Shown one piece after another: positions 9,021-17,648 of a stretch of DNA of 45,526 nucleotides. Positions within the stretch are counted from its first letter, which is position 1. Each line of letters opens with the position of its first letter. The notes below the pieces were generated by a model, which was given only the letters and a program-made list of their open reading frames with translations, was not told the DNA's origin and did not search any database. This DNA comes from Halomonas sp. (GTDB taxonomy: Bacteria > Pseudomonadota > Gammaproteobacteria > Pseudomonadales > Halomonadaceae): positions 1 to 45,526 of the forward strand of contig NZ_JACUUD010000014.1 of NCBI RefSeq assembly GCF_014859505.1. The letters run 5' to 3'. Position numbers and translations under genes: made by a program.

Positions 9021-11081
9021 TCATGAGGCGCAGGCGTCCTCCTTGTCCAGGGCGCTGGTCTGCAGGGCCAGCGCCTTCTCGAGGGTGTCGATGCCGCGGG
9101 CCTCTAGCCGCGGCAGCAGGGCCAGCCACAGCTCGGCGGTGACCCGGGCGTCGCCCAGGGCGGTATGCCGCGTGCCCGGCGGGAAGCTGAGACCGTAGCG
9201 CTCGGCCAGGCTGTCCAGATCGTGGCCGTCCAGGCTGGCGTCCAGGGCCCTCGAGATCAGCAGGGTGTCGAGCACCGGCATGTCCAGGGTCACCCCGGCG
9301 CCAGGCGGCTGCAGGGCCAGGAGGTCGAAGGCGGCATTGTGGGCGAGGATCACCGCCTCGCCGACGTAATCGCGGAAGCGCGGCAGCACCACCGGCAGAG
9401 GCGGGGCGCCCACGACGTCGGCGTCGGTGATGCCATGGATGGCGGTACTGGCCGGGGGGATCGGCTTGCCGGGGTCGACGCGCACGTCGAACACCTCGCT
9501 GGCCAGCAGGCGGGTATTGACCACGCGGCAGGCGCCGATGCTGATCACGGTGTCGCCTCGGCGCAGCTCGAGGCCGGTGGTCTCGGTATCGAAGGCCACC
9601 ACCTCCAGGGCGCGCAGCGGGCGGGCGGCCAGCGCGGCGTCGGGTGGCGGCAGGTCGGCGATGCCGAAGTCATGGAACTCGGGGCGCGGCGGGGTGGCCG
9701 GCCGCGGGGCGCCGACCCGATCGGTGGCGGGCATCGGCAGGCGCAGGCGGGCGTGCACGCCGTCGTCATCGGCCAGGCTCCAGGCGTCGCTGGCGTGCTG
9801 GCGCAGCACGTCGGCCACCCGCGGCGAGAGCGGCAGGTCGTCCAGGCGTTGCTGCTGCCACTCGGTGAGCTGGCCTTCGTTGAGCGGCGCGCCCTGCCAG
9901 ATCAGGTCCAGATAGACCCGCTTGTTGCCAAGGCAGACCTCCCCCTCGAGTTCCTCCGGAGCTCGATGCTCCTGAAGCCCCTCGATCAGCGAGCCAAGCA
10001 TCACCAGCAGCGCCGTGGCATCGCCCTTGAACCAGGCGGGCATGCCGACCGGCACCACCTTGACCTGTCCGGCGCGGCGCTCGTTGAGGGCCTCCCACAG
10101 GTCGTTGGACCACAGCGGCACCAGTCGCTCTCCCTCGTGCTGCATCTGCTCCACGAGGGCGGCGAGATGCTCGATGTCCTGGCCCAGGGACTGGCTCTCC
10201 TCGTCGATCACACGTTCAAGGCGCTGGCGCATCTCACCCGAGGCGCTGCCCAGGGAGGTCAGGGCATCAGCCGCACTGGTCAGGCTGGCGCTGTGGCGGC
10301 GCAGGCGGGGCAGGCTGTCGAGCAGGTCGGCGCGGGCACCCATCTCGCTGGTCCAGGCGGCGGTGGTGTCGCTCAGGGTGAGCAGGGTCTCGCCGTGGCT
10401 GCCCGGTACCCGACGCATCACGGCGCGCAGCCAGCGTTCGTCACAGGGCACCAGAGCCTCCCGCGGGGAGCCGTCCCGAGGCAACTGCCCCAGGGCGTCC
10501 TGGAGGCTGACGGCGGGCAGCAGGCTCTCGAGACGCTTGCCCAGCCCCAGTCCATGATGGTCCTCGAAGAGGCGCTCGGCCGCCTGGTTGAAGAGCAGCA
10601 CCCGGCGGTGCTGGTCGCAGAGCAGCAGCGGGGTGTCGAGCACCTGCAACAGGGTCTCGAGTTCCTGGCGAATGCGGGCGGCGCTGCGTGCGCCCTCGGC
10701 GTGAGCAGTGGCCAGGCGACCGCGGTCGGTGCGCCAGGCATCGCGTACCCGCACCAGGTCAGGCCCGAGTGCGCGCAGCCAGCCCTCGGGGGGATAGTCC
10801 TCGCGGGCGTCGGGATTGGCCACCAGGCGTGCCAGCTGCACCTGCAGGTGGCGCAGCGGGGTGAACAGCTGACGCTCCAGCAGCAGGCCCACCAGGAAGA
10901 TGGTGCCGCCCCCGGAGAAGCAGCCCAGCCAGAGCACCAGGCGGGCCATACCCGTTGGCTGGAAGAGGGTGTCGAGCCACAGGGCGAAGGTGGCACCGCC
11001 GAAGATGCTGACGCCGCTGAGCAGCAGCCAGAGACCGATCAGACGCTGGCGGCGGGGCAGCCCGGGGAGACGTCGCGCCAT
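9021..11081 (-). CDS. Membrane-anchored PAS/degenerate-kinase protein with C-terminal DEDDh exonuclease
   Basis: A 686-residue protein in three parts. Residues 1-120: two transmembrane segments (about 14-35 and 45-68) and a HAMP-like stretch. Residues about 140-260: a PAS-like domain (ETLLQVLDTPLLLCDQHRRVLLFNQAAERLF). Residues about 265-460: a region resembling a histidine kinase core but lacking a recognisable phospho-accepting His box and intact ATP-binding boxes. Residues about 490-675: an exonuclease of the DnaQ/DEDDh class with FDTETTGLE (Exo I), HGITDADV, HNAAFDL (Exo II) and HTALGDARVTAELW (Exo III). All acidic residues appear present, so nuclease activity is plausible. Its ATG overlaps the receiver stop as TGATG, giving tight translational coupling. 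PA3232-type exonucleases next to symporters in Pseudomonas are the closest context I know. Confidence 0.88.
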   Translation of the reverse strand: MARRLPGLPRRQRLIGLWLLLSGVSIFGGATFALWLDTLFQPTGMARLVLWLGCFSGGGTIFLVGLLLERQLFTPLRHLQVQLARLVANPDAREDYPPEGWLRALGPDLVRVRDAWRTDRGRLATAHAEGARSAARIRQELETLLQVLDTPLLLCDQHRRVLLFNQAAERLFEDHHGLGLGKRLESLLPAVSLQDALGQLPRDGSPREALVPCDERWLRAVMRRVPGSHGETLLTLSDTTAAWTSEMGARADLLDSLPRLRRHSASLTSAADALTSLGSASGEMRQRLERVIDEESQSLGQDIEHLAALVEQMQHEGERLVPLWSNDLWEALNERRAGQVKVVPVGMPAWFKGDATALLVMLGSLIEGLQEHRAPEELEGEVCLGNKRVYLDLIWQGAPLNEGQLTEWQQQRLDDLPLSPRVADVLRQHASDAWSLADDDGVHARLRLPMPATDRVGAPRPATPPRPEFHDFGIADLPPPDAALAARPLRALEVVAFDTETTGLELRRGDTVISIGACRVVNTRLLASEVFDVRVDPGKPIPPASTAIHGITDADVVGAPPLPVVLPRFRDYVGEAVILAHNAAFDLLALQPPGAGVTLDMPVLDTLLISRALDASLDGHDLDSLAERYGLSFPPGTRHTALGDARVTAELWLALLPRLEARGIDTLEKALALQTSALDKEDACAS

Positions 11082-11452
11082 CAGGAGACCTCGGCGAGCA
11101 GCGCCTTGACCTTGTCGACCAGCGCCTGGGTGGAAAAGGGTTTGGTGATGTAATCGTCGGCGCCCAGCGCCAGGCCCTTCTCACGCTCCACCTCGCGGCC
11201 GTGGGCGGTGAGCATGATGATCGGCAGGCGGGCATGGTCGGGGTCGGCGCGCAGGCGTTCGAGCACATCGAAGCCGCTGATGCCCGGCAGGCTGATGTCG
11301 AGCAGCACCAGATCCGGGGTGCCTTCTGCGACCCGCGCAAGGGCACTCTCGCCATCCTCGGCGGTCACCACCTCGAAGCCGGCCTGCTGCATCAGGAACT
11401 CCAGCGACAGGACGATGTTGGGTTCATCGTCCACCACCAGGACCTTGGCCAT
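11081..11452 (-). CDS. Stand-alone response regulator receiver (CheY-like)
   Basis: A 123-residue single receiver domain without an output domain. The acidic pocket VVDDE (residues 6-10), phospho-acceptor Asp52 in LLDISLP, the Thr in MLTAHG and the Lys in YITKPFS are all present. An in-frame ATG lies at 11464, but the one at 11452 has GGAG with 6-base spacing and gives the family-typical [10 protein letters not shown], so it is preferred. First gene of the operon leading to the exonuclease fusion, small membrane protein and symporter kinase. The kinase at 6031-8775 is its obvious phosphodonor, and with no DNA-binding domain its output must be through protein contact, possibly the exonuclease fusion it overlaps. 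Confidence 0.93.
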   Translation of the reverse strand: MAKVLVVDDEPNIVLSLEFLMQQAGFEVVTAEDGESALARVAEGTPDLVLLDISLPGISGFDVLERLRADPDHARLPIIMLTAHGREVEREKGLALGADDYITKPFSTQALVDKVKALLAEVS

Positions 11453-11610
11453 GGCGTTCTCCATCTCTGTTGTGTTGTCGTCATTGTTGTCTTGATGACT
11501 CGTTGCTGGTCAGTCTAGTGCCCGACCGGGGCGCCGCAAAGGCGACCTTGGCAGGACATCGGGGGTGATCGGCGTTAGGGTTCGCCAATGATTCGACGCG
11601 AGGAAACGAC

Positions 11611-12294
11611 ATGATAGAGGTTCATCACCTGGAGAACTCCCGCTCCCAGCGGGTGGTCTGGCTGCTGGAGGAACTGGGGCTCGAGTACAAGCTGATCACC
11701 CACCGGCGTGATCCGGTGACCCTGCAGGCACCGGACTCGCTGCGGGCGGTGCACCCGCTGGGCAAGGCGCCGGTGATTCGCGACCTGGCCCGCGACAATC
11801 GGGTGATCGCCGAGTCGGGGGCCATCAGCGACTACCTGATCGAGCATCATGACGCCGAGGGGCGGCTGGCGCCGCCGAGGGGCGGCGATGCCTGGGAACG
11901 CTACCGGTTCTGGCTGCACCATGCCGAGGGTTCGGGGATGGGGCCGCTGGTGATGCGCCTGGTGTTCTCGCGGCTCGGCCAGCCGCCGGTACCCGCCCTG
12001 GCGCGTCCGCTGGGGCGGTTGTTCGCTCGCGGGGTGGAGCAGCAGTACCTGGGGCCGGAGATTCGGCGGTTGCGGGACTTCTGGGAGAGCGAACTGGCCG
12101 AGGGGCCCTGGTTTGCCGGCGAGACGTTCAGCGCCGCCGACATCCAGATGAGCTTCCCGGTGCTGGCCTTGGCCGGGGGAGGTGGTATTGCGGGCTGCCC
12201 TCGCCTCCAGGGCTTTCTCTCGGCCTGCCGTGAGCGAGAGGCCCATGCGCGTACGGTGGCTCGCATCGGCGAGTTCCGCCTGGCCGGCGACTGA
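11611..12294 (+). CDS. Glutathione S-transferase family protein
   Basis: A 227-residue cytosolic protein. The N-terminal thioredoxin-like domain contains SRSQRVVWLLEELGLEYKL, the cis-Pro region GKAPVI (about 51-56) and the glutathione-binding AESGAISDYL (about 68-77). A helical C-terminal domain includes FAGETFSAADIQMSFPV, the conserved N-capping box of GSTs. Substrate unknown; the Ser at position 10-12 rather than Tyr suggests a bacterial beta- or theta-like class. GAGGAAA precedes the ATG. It is divergent from the receiver operon and converges, with a 3-base gap, on the small membrane protein gene. Confidence 0.9.
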   Translation: MIEVHHLENSRSQRVVWLLEELGLEYKLITHRRDPVTLQAPDSLRAVHPLGKAPVIRDLARDNRVIAESGAISDYLIEHHDAEGRLAPPRGGDAWERYRFWLHHAEGSGMGPLVMRLVFSRLGQPPVPALARPLGRLFARGVEQQYLGPEIRRLRDFWESELAEGPWFAGETFSAADIQMSFPVLALAGGGGIAGCPRLQGFLSACREREAHARTVARIGEFRLAGD

Positions 12295-12297
12295 GAT

Positions 12298-12582
12298 TCA
12301 GCGCCCCGGGTCATCCTGCCCGGTGCCCCGGGCGGCCGGGCCGAAGGGGCCGAGCCACAGCCAGATCTGCAGCACCACCAGCAGGGGCAGCAGCCACAGC
12401 GGCGCCCCAGTGGTGGCCACCAGCACACGGTAGATCACGAAGCCGATCGTTCCGGCGATCAGGCCCACCAGCGGGAAGAGCAGCGGGCGCCGGTAGCCCG
12501 GGCGTCGGGAGAGTCGGTAGAGGGTGCCCACGATGGCGCCGAAGGCACCGGTCATGGCCAGGGGGAGCAGCAGGTCCTGCAT
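12298..12582 (-). CDS. Small membrane protein, 94 residues
   Basis: Three hydrophobic segments (about 4-22, 33-52 and 58-78) joined by short basic loops (LSRRPGYRRP), with a polar Gly/Arg/Asp tail. I do not recognise the family. The topology and positive-inside loops are those of a real inner-membrane protein. It ends 3 bases from the stop of the GST gene. The 240 bases upstream, to the end of the acyl-CoA synthetase gene, hold no further gene that I can see; a GC-rich hairpin (CCCCGC at about 12742, GCGGGG at about 12759) there lacks a T-tract. Confidence 0.65.
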   Translation of the reverse strand: MQDLLLPLAMTGAFGAIVGTLYRLSRRPGYRRPLLFPLVGLIAGTIGFVIYRVLVATTGAPLWLLPLLVVLQIWLWLGPFGPAARGTGQDDPGR

Positions 12583-12822
12583 GGCGGTCTCGCTTGCGTC
12601 GTTGTCGTTGAGGCATGAGTCGCTGAAGCATCAGTGGGTCATACCATCTCCACCGATCAACCGCCAATGCCTCCTTTGGTGGGTTGTCGCCCCCCGGGTG
12701 ACTGGCGGCGGCGACCGATCGCCGGCCCGTAACGAACCACCCCGCAGCCAGTGGCCGCGGGGCGGGTGTTCACGAGCCGTCGAGGGAGATCGGGTCACGC
12801 TCCGCTCCCCCGCCGCTGAGGC

Positions 12823-14514
12823 TTATTCCAGTCCTAGTTCGTGGGTCGCTTCCTCGCGCATCTTGAACTTCTGGATCTTGCCGGTGACCGTCATCGGGAA
12901 CTCGTCGACGAACTTCACGTAGCGGGGCACCTTGTAGTGGGCGATCTTGCCCTTGCAGAATGCCTTGAGCTCGTCGGCGGTCAGCTGCTGGCCATCGGCC
13001 AGCTTCACCCAGGCCATCACCTCCTCGCCGTACTTCTCGTCCGGCACGCCGATCACCTGGACGTCGGAGATGGCGGGGTGGGTGTAGAGGAAGTCCTCGA
13101 TCTCGCGCGGGTAGATGTTCTCGCCGCCGCGGATGATCATGTCCTTGATGCGCCCCACGATGGCCACGTAGCCCTCGTCGTCCATGGTGGCCAGATCGCC
13201 GGTGTGCATCCAGCCGGCGCTGTCGATGGCCTTGGCGGTGGCCTCGTCGTTGTTCCAGTAGCCCAGCATCACGCTGTAACCGCGCGTGCAGAGCTCGCCG
13301 GTCTCGCCGCGGCCCACCACGGCACCGGTCTCCGGGCTCACCAGCTTCACCTCCAGGTGGGGGTGGATGGTGCCCACGGTGGTGACGCGCTTCTCCAGCG
13401 GGGCGTCGGTCTGGGTCTGGAAGCTCACCGGGCTGGTCTCGGTCATGCCGTAGCAGATGGTGACGTCCTTCATGTTCATGCGGTCGATCACCTTGCGCAT
13501 CACCTCGATGGGGCAGATGGAGCCCGCCATGATGCCGGTGCGCAGGGAGGAGAGGTCGAAGCGCTCGAACTCCGGGTGCTCCAGTTCGGCGATGAACATG
13601 GTGGGTACGCCGTAGAGGGTGGTGGCGCGCTCCTCGGAGACCGCGCGCAGGGTCGCCTCCGGATCGAAGCCGTTGCCCGGGTAGATCATGGTGGCGCCGT
13701 GGGTCACGCAGCCCAGGTTGCCCATCACCATGCCGAAGCAGTGGTAGAGCGGCACCGGGATCACCATGCGGTCCTCCTCGGTGAGCGCCATGGTGCGCGC
13801 CACGAAGAAGCCATTGTTGAGGATGTTGTGGTGGGACAGGGTCGCGCCCTTGGGCGCGCCGGTGGTACCCGAGGTGTACTGGATATTGATCGGGTCGTCG
13901 AACTGCAGCGTGGCCTGTACCTCGGCCAGGTGTTCGGCGGAGACCTCGTCGGCGTGGGCCAGCATCGACGGCCAGCTGAACATGCCGGTCAGGGCACGAT
14001 CGGCATCCAGGCAGATTACCCGCTCGAGCTCTGGCAGCTTCGCGCTCTGGAAGGTGCCGGGACTGGCGTCACGCAGCTCCGGGGCCAGCTCGGCCAGGGT
14101 GGCCACGTAATCGGAGCCCTTGAACCCGCCCTGCAGGATCAGCGTGGAGGCAGCAGACTGCTTGAGGGCGTACTCCAGCTCGTGGGTGCGGTAGCTGGGG
14201 TTGATGTTGACCAGGATGGCGCCGATCTTCGCCGTGGCGAACTGGGTAACGGTCCACTCGGCGCAGTTGGGCGACCAGATGCCGACGCGGTCACCCTTCC
14301 TGACGCCCAGGGCGAGCAGGGCGCGGGCGGCCTGGTCGACGGCGGCCTGGAGTTCCTGCCAGGTGTAGCGCAGGTCCTGGTGGAGGCTGATCAGGGCATC
14401 ACGATCCGGGAAACGGGCGACGGTCTCATCGAAGCAGTCGCCGATGGTCTGGCCCTTGAGGGGGGTGTCGCTGATGCCGCTCACGTAGCTGATCGGAGTA
14501 TGTTGGCGTGTCAT
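12823..14514 (-). CDS. Acyl-CoA synthetase (AMP-binding, FadD/AcsA-like)
   Basis: ATP-dependent activation of a carboxylic acid to its CoA thioester through an acyl-adenylate. The 563-residue product has the P-loop [12 protein letters not shown] (about 200-211), the A5-type motif YGMTETSP, the [12 protein letters not shown] motif and the C-terminal [14 protein letters not shown] with the lysine near the end ([11 protein letters not shown]). Typical length for medium-chain or branched acyl-CoA synthetases. Its position downstream of the MerR regulator and divergent from acyl-CoA dehydrogenase and HIBYL-CoA hydrolase genes suggests a branched-chain or short/medium fatty acid. Similar synthetases sit in liu-type leucine/isovalerate clusters. 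Exact substrate not readable. Confidence 0.93.
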   Translation of the reverse strand: MTRQHTPISYVSGISDTPLKGQTIGDCFDETVARFPDRDALISLHQDLRYTWQELQAAVDQAARALLALGVRKGDRVGIWSPNCAEWTVTQFATAKIGAILVNINPSYRTHELEYALKQSAASTLILQGGFKGSDYVATLAELAPELRDASPGTFQSAKLPELERVICLDADRALTGMFSWPSMLAHADEVSAEHLAEVQATLQFDDPINIQYTSGTTGAPKGATLSHHNILNNGFFVARTMALTEEDRMVIPVPLYHCFGMVMGNLGCVTHGATMIYPGNGFDPEATLRAVSEERATTLYGVPTMFIAELEHPEFERFDLSSLRTGIMAGSICPIEVMRKVIDRMNMKDVTICYGMTETSPVSFQTQTDAPLEKRVTTVGTIHPHLEVKLVSPETGAVVGRGETGELCTRGYSVMLGYWNNDEATAKAIDSAGWMHTGDLATMDDEGYVAIVGRIKDMIIRGGENIYPREIEDFLYTHPAISDVQVIGVPDEKYGEEVMAWVKLADGQQLTADELKAFCKGKIAHYKVPRYVKFVDEFPMTVTGKIQKFKMREEATHELGLE

Positions 14515-14586
14515 CGTCTACCGTCTCTTTGTTGTTGCTGGGTGTGCAGTGGTGCAACACGGTCATGACCCTGGTCGCTGGCGGCC

Positions 14587-15036
14587 TCAGTGCTTCGGGG
14601 GTTCGACGCCGAGGCCGGACAGCACCTCACGGGCGCGGCTCTCGACGTCGTCGAGCTCTCTGTGCATCAGCCGGATATCCTCGAGCTGACGCTCCAGGTT
14701 GGCCCGCTTGTCGGCCAGGATCTCGAGAAGACGCTGCAACTGGCGCGCGTTGCCGTCGGGCATGGCGTCGTACATCATCACCACCTCGCGGATCTCGGCC
14801 AGTGAGAAGCCGAGGCGCTTGCCGCGCAGGGTCAGCTTGAGACGCACCCGATCCTTCTCGCGGTAGACGCGAGTCTGGCCGCGGCGCTCTGGGGCCAGCA
14901 GCCCCTCCTGCTCGTAGAAGCGGATCGTGCGAGGCGTCACCTCGAACATCTTGGCCAGCTCCCCGATGCTGAAGGTGCGCCGTTGGCGGGGCAGGCCGCC
15001 TGGCTGAGCCGCGTCGCTCTCTGTGCGCTGAGTCAT
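14587..15036 (-). CDS. MerR-family regulator, LiuR-like
   Basis: A 149-residue regulator with an N-terminal winged-helix domain FSIGELAKMFEVTPRTIRFYEQEGLL (about 22-47), wing residues RRGQTRVYREKDR and a long C-terminal dimerisation helix (about 95-145). It lacks the metal-binding cysteines of the CueR/ZntR group, as expected for regulators of branched-chain amino acid use such as LiuR. AAAGGAAG precedes the ATG. It is transcribed ahead of the acyl-CoA synthetase (72-base gap) and divergently from the valine-catabolism genes; two dyads between them (15106-15121 and 15154-15173) are candidate binding sites. Confidence 0.9.
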   Translation of the reverse strand: MTQRTESDAAQPGGLPRQRRTFSIGELAKMFEVTPRTIRFYEQEGLLAPERRGQTRVYREKDRVRLKLTLRGKRLGFSLAEIREVVMMYDAMPDGNARQLQRLLEILADKRANLERQLEDIRLMHRELDDVESRAREVLSGLGVEPPKH

Positions 15037-15105
15037 GAGCGTCTTCCTTTAATTGTGTGGCGGGGCGGGGCGCACGCCGCTCGCTGAGGGCAACACTAGC
15101 CGAGG

Positions 15106-15121
15106 TTGACGTTAACGTAAA
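15106..15121. promoter_or_regulatory. Operator-like palindrome in the divergent liu/mms promoter region
   Basis: TTGACGTTAACGTAAA is a near-perfect palindrome: core ACGTTAACGT, with TT/AA outer arms and a single mismatched pair. From memory it resembles the motif reported for LiuR-type MerR regulators. It overlaps a possible -35 on both strands, 70 bases upstream of the regulator start. Confidence 0.6.
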
Positions 15122-15153
15122 GTGCTTGTTAGACCATGGGGTGATGTGGGATA

Positions 15154-15173
15154 AACCTAGCAAGTGCTAGGTT
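15154..15173. promoter_or_regulatory. Second perfect 9-bp inverted repeat, operator-like
   Basis: AACCTAGCA (15154-15162) and TGCTAGGTT (15165-15173) form a perfect inverted repeat separated by AG, 114 bases before the acyl-CoA dehydrogenase ATG. The outward ACCT...AGGT form is reminiscent of MerR-type operators, which sit between -35 and -10. Because it differs from the dyad at 15106-15121, it may bind a second regulator. Confidence 0.5.
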
Positions 15174-15287
15174 GGTGCCAGGGCCGTGCGTCAGACGAGC
15201 GACGAGCGAACTCGGCATGCGCCAACTCCTGAATCCAGTCAATGCAGCCAACTACAACGCAACCGATACGCAGACGAGGATACCACC

Positions 15288-16454
15288 ATGGATTTCTCCC
15301 TGAGCGACGACCAGAAGGCGCTGGTCCAGGCCGCCGCCGACTTCTCGAAGGCCGAACTGGCCGACCACGCCGCCGAGTGGGACGCCACCTCCCACTTCCC
15401 GCTGGATGTCATCCGCCGCGCCGGCGAGACCGGCTTTCTCGGCATTTATACCCCGGAGGAGCACGGAGGCCTGGGGCTTTTGCGTCTCGATGCCTCGCTG
15501 ATCTTCGAGCAGCTTGCCCAGGGCTGTGTGGCGACCACCGCCTACCTCACCATCCACAACATGGTGACCTGGATGATCGCGACCTGGGGCGATGACGCCC
15601 TGCGCGAGGCCTGGGTCCCCGCCATGGTAACCGGCGAGGTGCTTGGCTCCTACTGCCTGACTGAGCCCGGTGCCGGTTCCGATGCCGCCAACCTGCGTAC
15701 TCGGGCCGTTCGTGACGGTGATGAGTATGTGATCAGCGGCAGCAAGATGTTCATCTCCGGCGCCGGCGCCACCGAAGTGCTGGTGGTGATGGCGCGTACC
15801 GGTGAGCCGGACAGCGCTGCCGGCGGGGTATCGGCCATCGTGGTGCCGGCCGACGCCGCCGGCGTCGAGTACGGCAAGAACGAGGAGAAGATGGGCTGGA
15901 AGAGCCAGCCGACTCGCCTGGTGAGCTTCGATTCCGTGCGTGTGCCGGTCGGCAATCGACTGGGTGCGGAGGGCGAGGGCTTCAAGTTCGCCATGAAGGG
16001 CCTCGACGGTGGCCGCGTGAACATCGCCAGCTGTTCCCTGGGGGCCGCCCAGCACGCCCTGACCCTGGCCCGTGACTACATGGCGGAGCGCAAGCAGTTC
16101 GGGCGTGAACTGAACCAGTTCCAGGCGCTCCAGTTCAAGCTCGCCGACATGGCCACCGAGCTTACCGCCGCCCGCTTGATGGTTCGCCAGGCCGCCTGGC
16201 GCCTGGATCAGGACGACCCCGAGGCCACCGCGCACTGCGCCATGGCCAAGCGCTTCGCCACCGATGTGGGCTTCACCGTCTGCAACGAGGCCCTGCAACT
16301 TCACGGTGGCTATGGTTATATCCGCGAGTACCCCCTGGAACGGCTGGTTCGCGATACCCGTGTCCATCAGATCCTCGAGGGCACCAACGAGATCATGCGG
16401 TTGATCGTGGCCCGGCGGCTGATGGCGGATGGCGTGATCGAGTCGATGCAATAA
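15288..16454 (+). CDS. Acyl-CoA dehydrogenase, probably isobutyryl-CoA
   Basis: FAD-dependent alpha,beta-dehydrogenation of a short branched acyl-CoA. The 388-residue product contains the FAD-binding YCLTEPGAGSDA (about 122-133), the FISGAGATE segment, the GGRVNIASCSLG region and the catalytic-base region near the C-terminus (GGYGYIREYPLERLVRDTRVHQILEGTNEIMR), as in short-chain acyl-CoA dehydrogenases. With HIBYL-CoA hydrolase and 3-hydroxyisobutyrate dehydrogenase directly downstream, isobutyryl-CoA (valine pathway) is the likely substrate. The ATG at 15288 begins MDFSLSDDQ, the usual family start; the frame is open to 15186 but without homology. First gene of a three-gene operon, with 14 bases to the next. 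Confidence 0.93.
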   Translation: MDFSLSDDQKALVQAAADFSKAELADHAAEWDATSHFPLDVIRRAGETGFLGIYTPEEHGGLGLLRLDASLIFEQLAQGCVATTAYLTIHNMVTWMIATWGDDALREAWVPAMVTGEVLGSYCLTEPGAGSDAANLRTRAVRDGDEYVISGSKMFISGAGATEVLVVMARTGEPDSAAGGVSAIVVPADAAGVEYGKNEEKMGWKSQPTRLVSFDSVRVPVGNRLGAEGEGFKFAMKGLDGGRVNIASCSLGAAQHALTLARDYMAERKQFGRELNQFQALQFKLADMATELTAARLMVRQAAWRLDQDDPEATAHCAMAKRFATDVGFTVCNEALQLHGGYGYIREYPLERLVRDTRVHQILEGTNEIMRLIVARRLMADGVIESMQ

Positions 16455-16468
16455 GGAGATAACTCTCG

Positions 16469-17623
16469 ATGTCGGATCTTCCCGTACGCTTCGACGAGCT
16501 GCCTACCGGTGACGGTGGGCGGATCGGCGTGGCGACCCTCAATGCCCCCAAGTCCCTCAACGCCCTCTCCCTGGAGATGGTCCACCAGCTGGATGCCAAG
16601 CTCGAGGCCTGGGCGGAGGATCGCAGCATTGTCGCCGTGTGGCTCGAGGGCAGCGGCGACAAGGCCTTCTGTGCCGGCGGCGACGTGGTGGCCCTCTACC
16701 GCTCGCTGACCGAGGAGGGCGACAATCGCGGAGCCGGCCGCGACAGTCTGCTGGCCGAGACCTACTTCACCGCCGAGTATCACCTCGACCATCGCATCCA
16801 CACCTATCCCAAACCGCTGATGGTGTGGGGCGACGGCATCGTCATGGGGGGCGGCCTCGGCTTGATGGCCGGCGGCTTCCAGCGCATCGTCACCGAGACC
16901 ACTCGCATCGCCATGCCGGAGATCACCATCGGCCTCTACCCGGATATCGGTGCCAGCTGGTTCCTCAACCGCATGCCACCCGGCGTGGGCGCCTACCTGG
17001 GCCTGACGGGCGCCCACCTGAACGCCCGCGATGCCCTGGACCTGGGCATGGCGGACCGTTTCATTCCTCGCGAGCGCCGCGGCCTGGTGCTGTCCGCGCT
17101 GGCCGAGGCGGACTACGGTGATCGCAGCGGCCCCGCCCTGCGTGGCGCCGTCCAGCAGGCGCTGGACCACCACGAGGCTCGCGAGGGGGCACCGGCCGGC
17201 CAGGTATGGCCGAACCTCGACCATCTGCAGGCCCTGGTAGGCGCCGTAGATGCCGCAACCGCGGTGAAGCGAATCCTGAGCGATACCCGCGACGACAGGT
17301 GGCTCGCCGCCAACCGTCAGCGCCTGGCCGACGGCTGTCCGCTGAGTGCCCAACTGGTCTGGCGCATGCTCGCCCGACACGCCCATTCCAGCCTGGCCGA
17401 TGCCTTTCGCGACGAGCTGGTGCTTTCTGTGCAGTGCTGCCGCCAGGGCGACTTCGTCGAGGGTGTACGGGCGCTGCTGATCGACAAGGACAAGAGCCCG
17501 CGCTGGAGCCACTCGGATGCGGACGGCGTGCCGGAAGAGACGATCCAGGCGCTGTTTACCTCGCCCTGGGACAGCGAATCCCACCCCCTGCGTGACCTTG
17601 GGCTCGGGCATCGGGTCGGATAA
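16469..17623 (+). CDS. 3-hydroxyisobutyryl-CoA hydrolase (enoyl-CoA hydratase/isomerase family)
   Basis: Crotonase-fold protein of 384 residues. The length and the motifs KAFCAGGDV (about 66-74), GIVMGGGLGL (oxyanion hole, about 126-135) and MPEITIGLYPDIGASWFLNR (about 149-168) are those of 3-hydroxyisobutyryl-CoA hydrolase, which releases free 3-hydroxyisobutyrate in valine breakdown, rather than of the shorter enoyl-CoA hydratases. The acidic Glu of MPEITIG and the Asp of YPDIG are the expected catalytic residues. AAGGAG precedes the ATG. It sits in an operon between the acyl-CoA dehydrogenase and mmsB, which would use its product. A separate enoyl-CoA hydratase for the intervening hydration step is not in the window. 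Confidence 0.9.
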   Translation: MSDLPVRFDELPTGDGGRIGVATLNAPKSLNALSLEMVHQLDAKLEAWAEDRSIVAVWLEGSGDKAFCAGGDVVALYRSLTEEGDNRGAGRDSLLAETYFTAEYHLDHRIHTYPKPLMVWGDGIVMGGGLGLMAGGFQRIVTETTRIAMPEITIGLYPDIGASWFLNRMPPGVGAYLGLTGAHLNARDALDLGMADRFIPRERRGLVLSALAEADYGDRSGPALRGAVQQALDHHEAREGAPAGQVWPNLDHLQALVGAVDAATAVKRILSDTRDDRWLAANRQRLADGCPLSAQLVWRMLARHAHSSLADAFRDELVLSVQCCRQGDFVEGVRALLIDKDKSPRWSHSDADGVPEETIQALFTSPWDSESHPLRDLGLGHRVG

Positions 17624-17648
17624 CACATCAACAACAAGGAGTACGAGC

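Noticed and set aside
9165-11153. A 662-codon open frame on the plus strand opposite the exonuclease fusion
   Set aside because: Low-complexity Gln/Gly/His/Ala-rich translation with no motif; the minus-strand frame has full exonuclease motifs.
12841-14568. A 575-codon open frame on the plus strand opposite the acyl-CoA synthetase
   Set aside because: Shadow of a certain gene; repetitive Gly/Val/His/Asp translation without recognisable fold.
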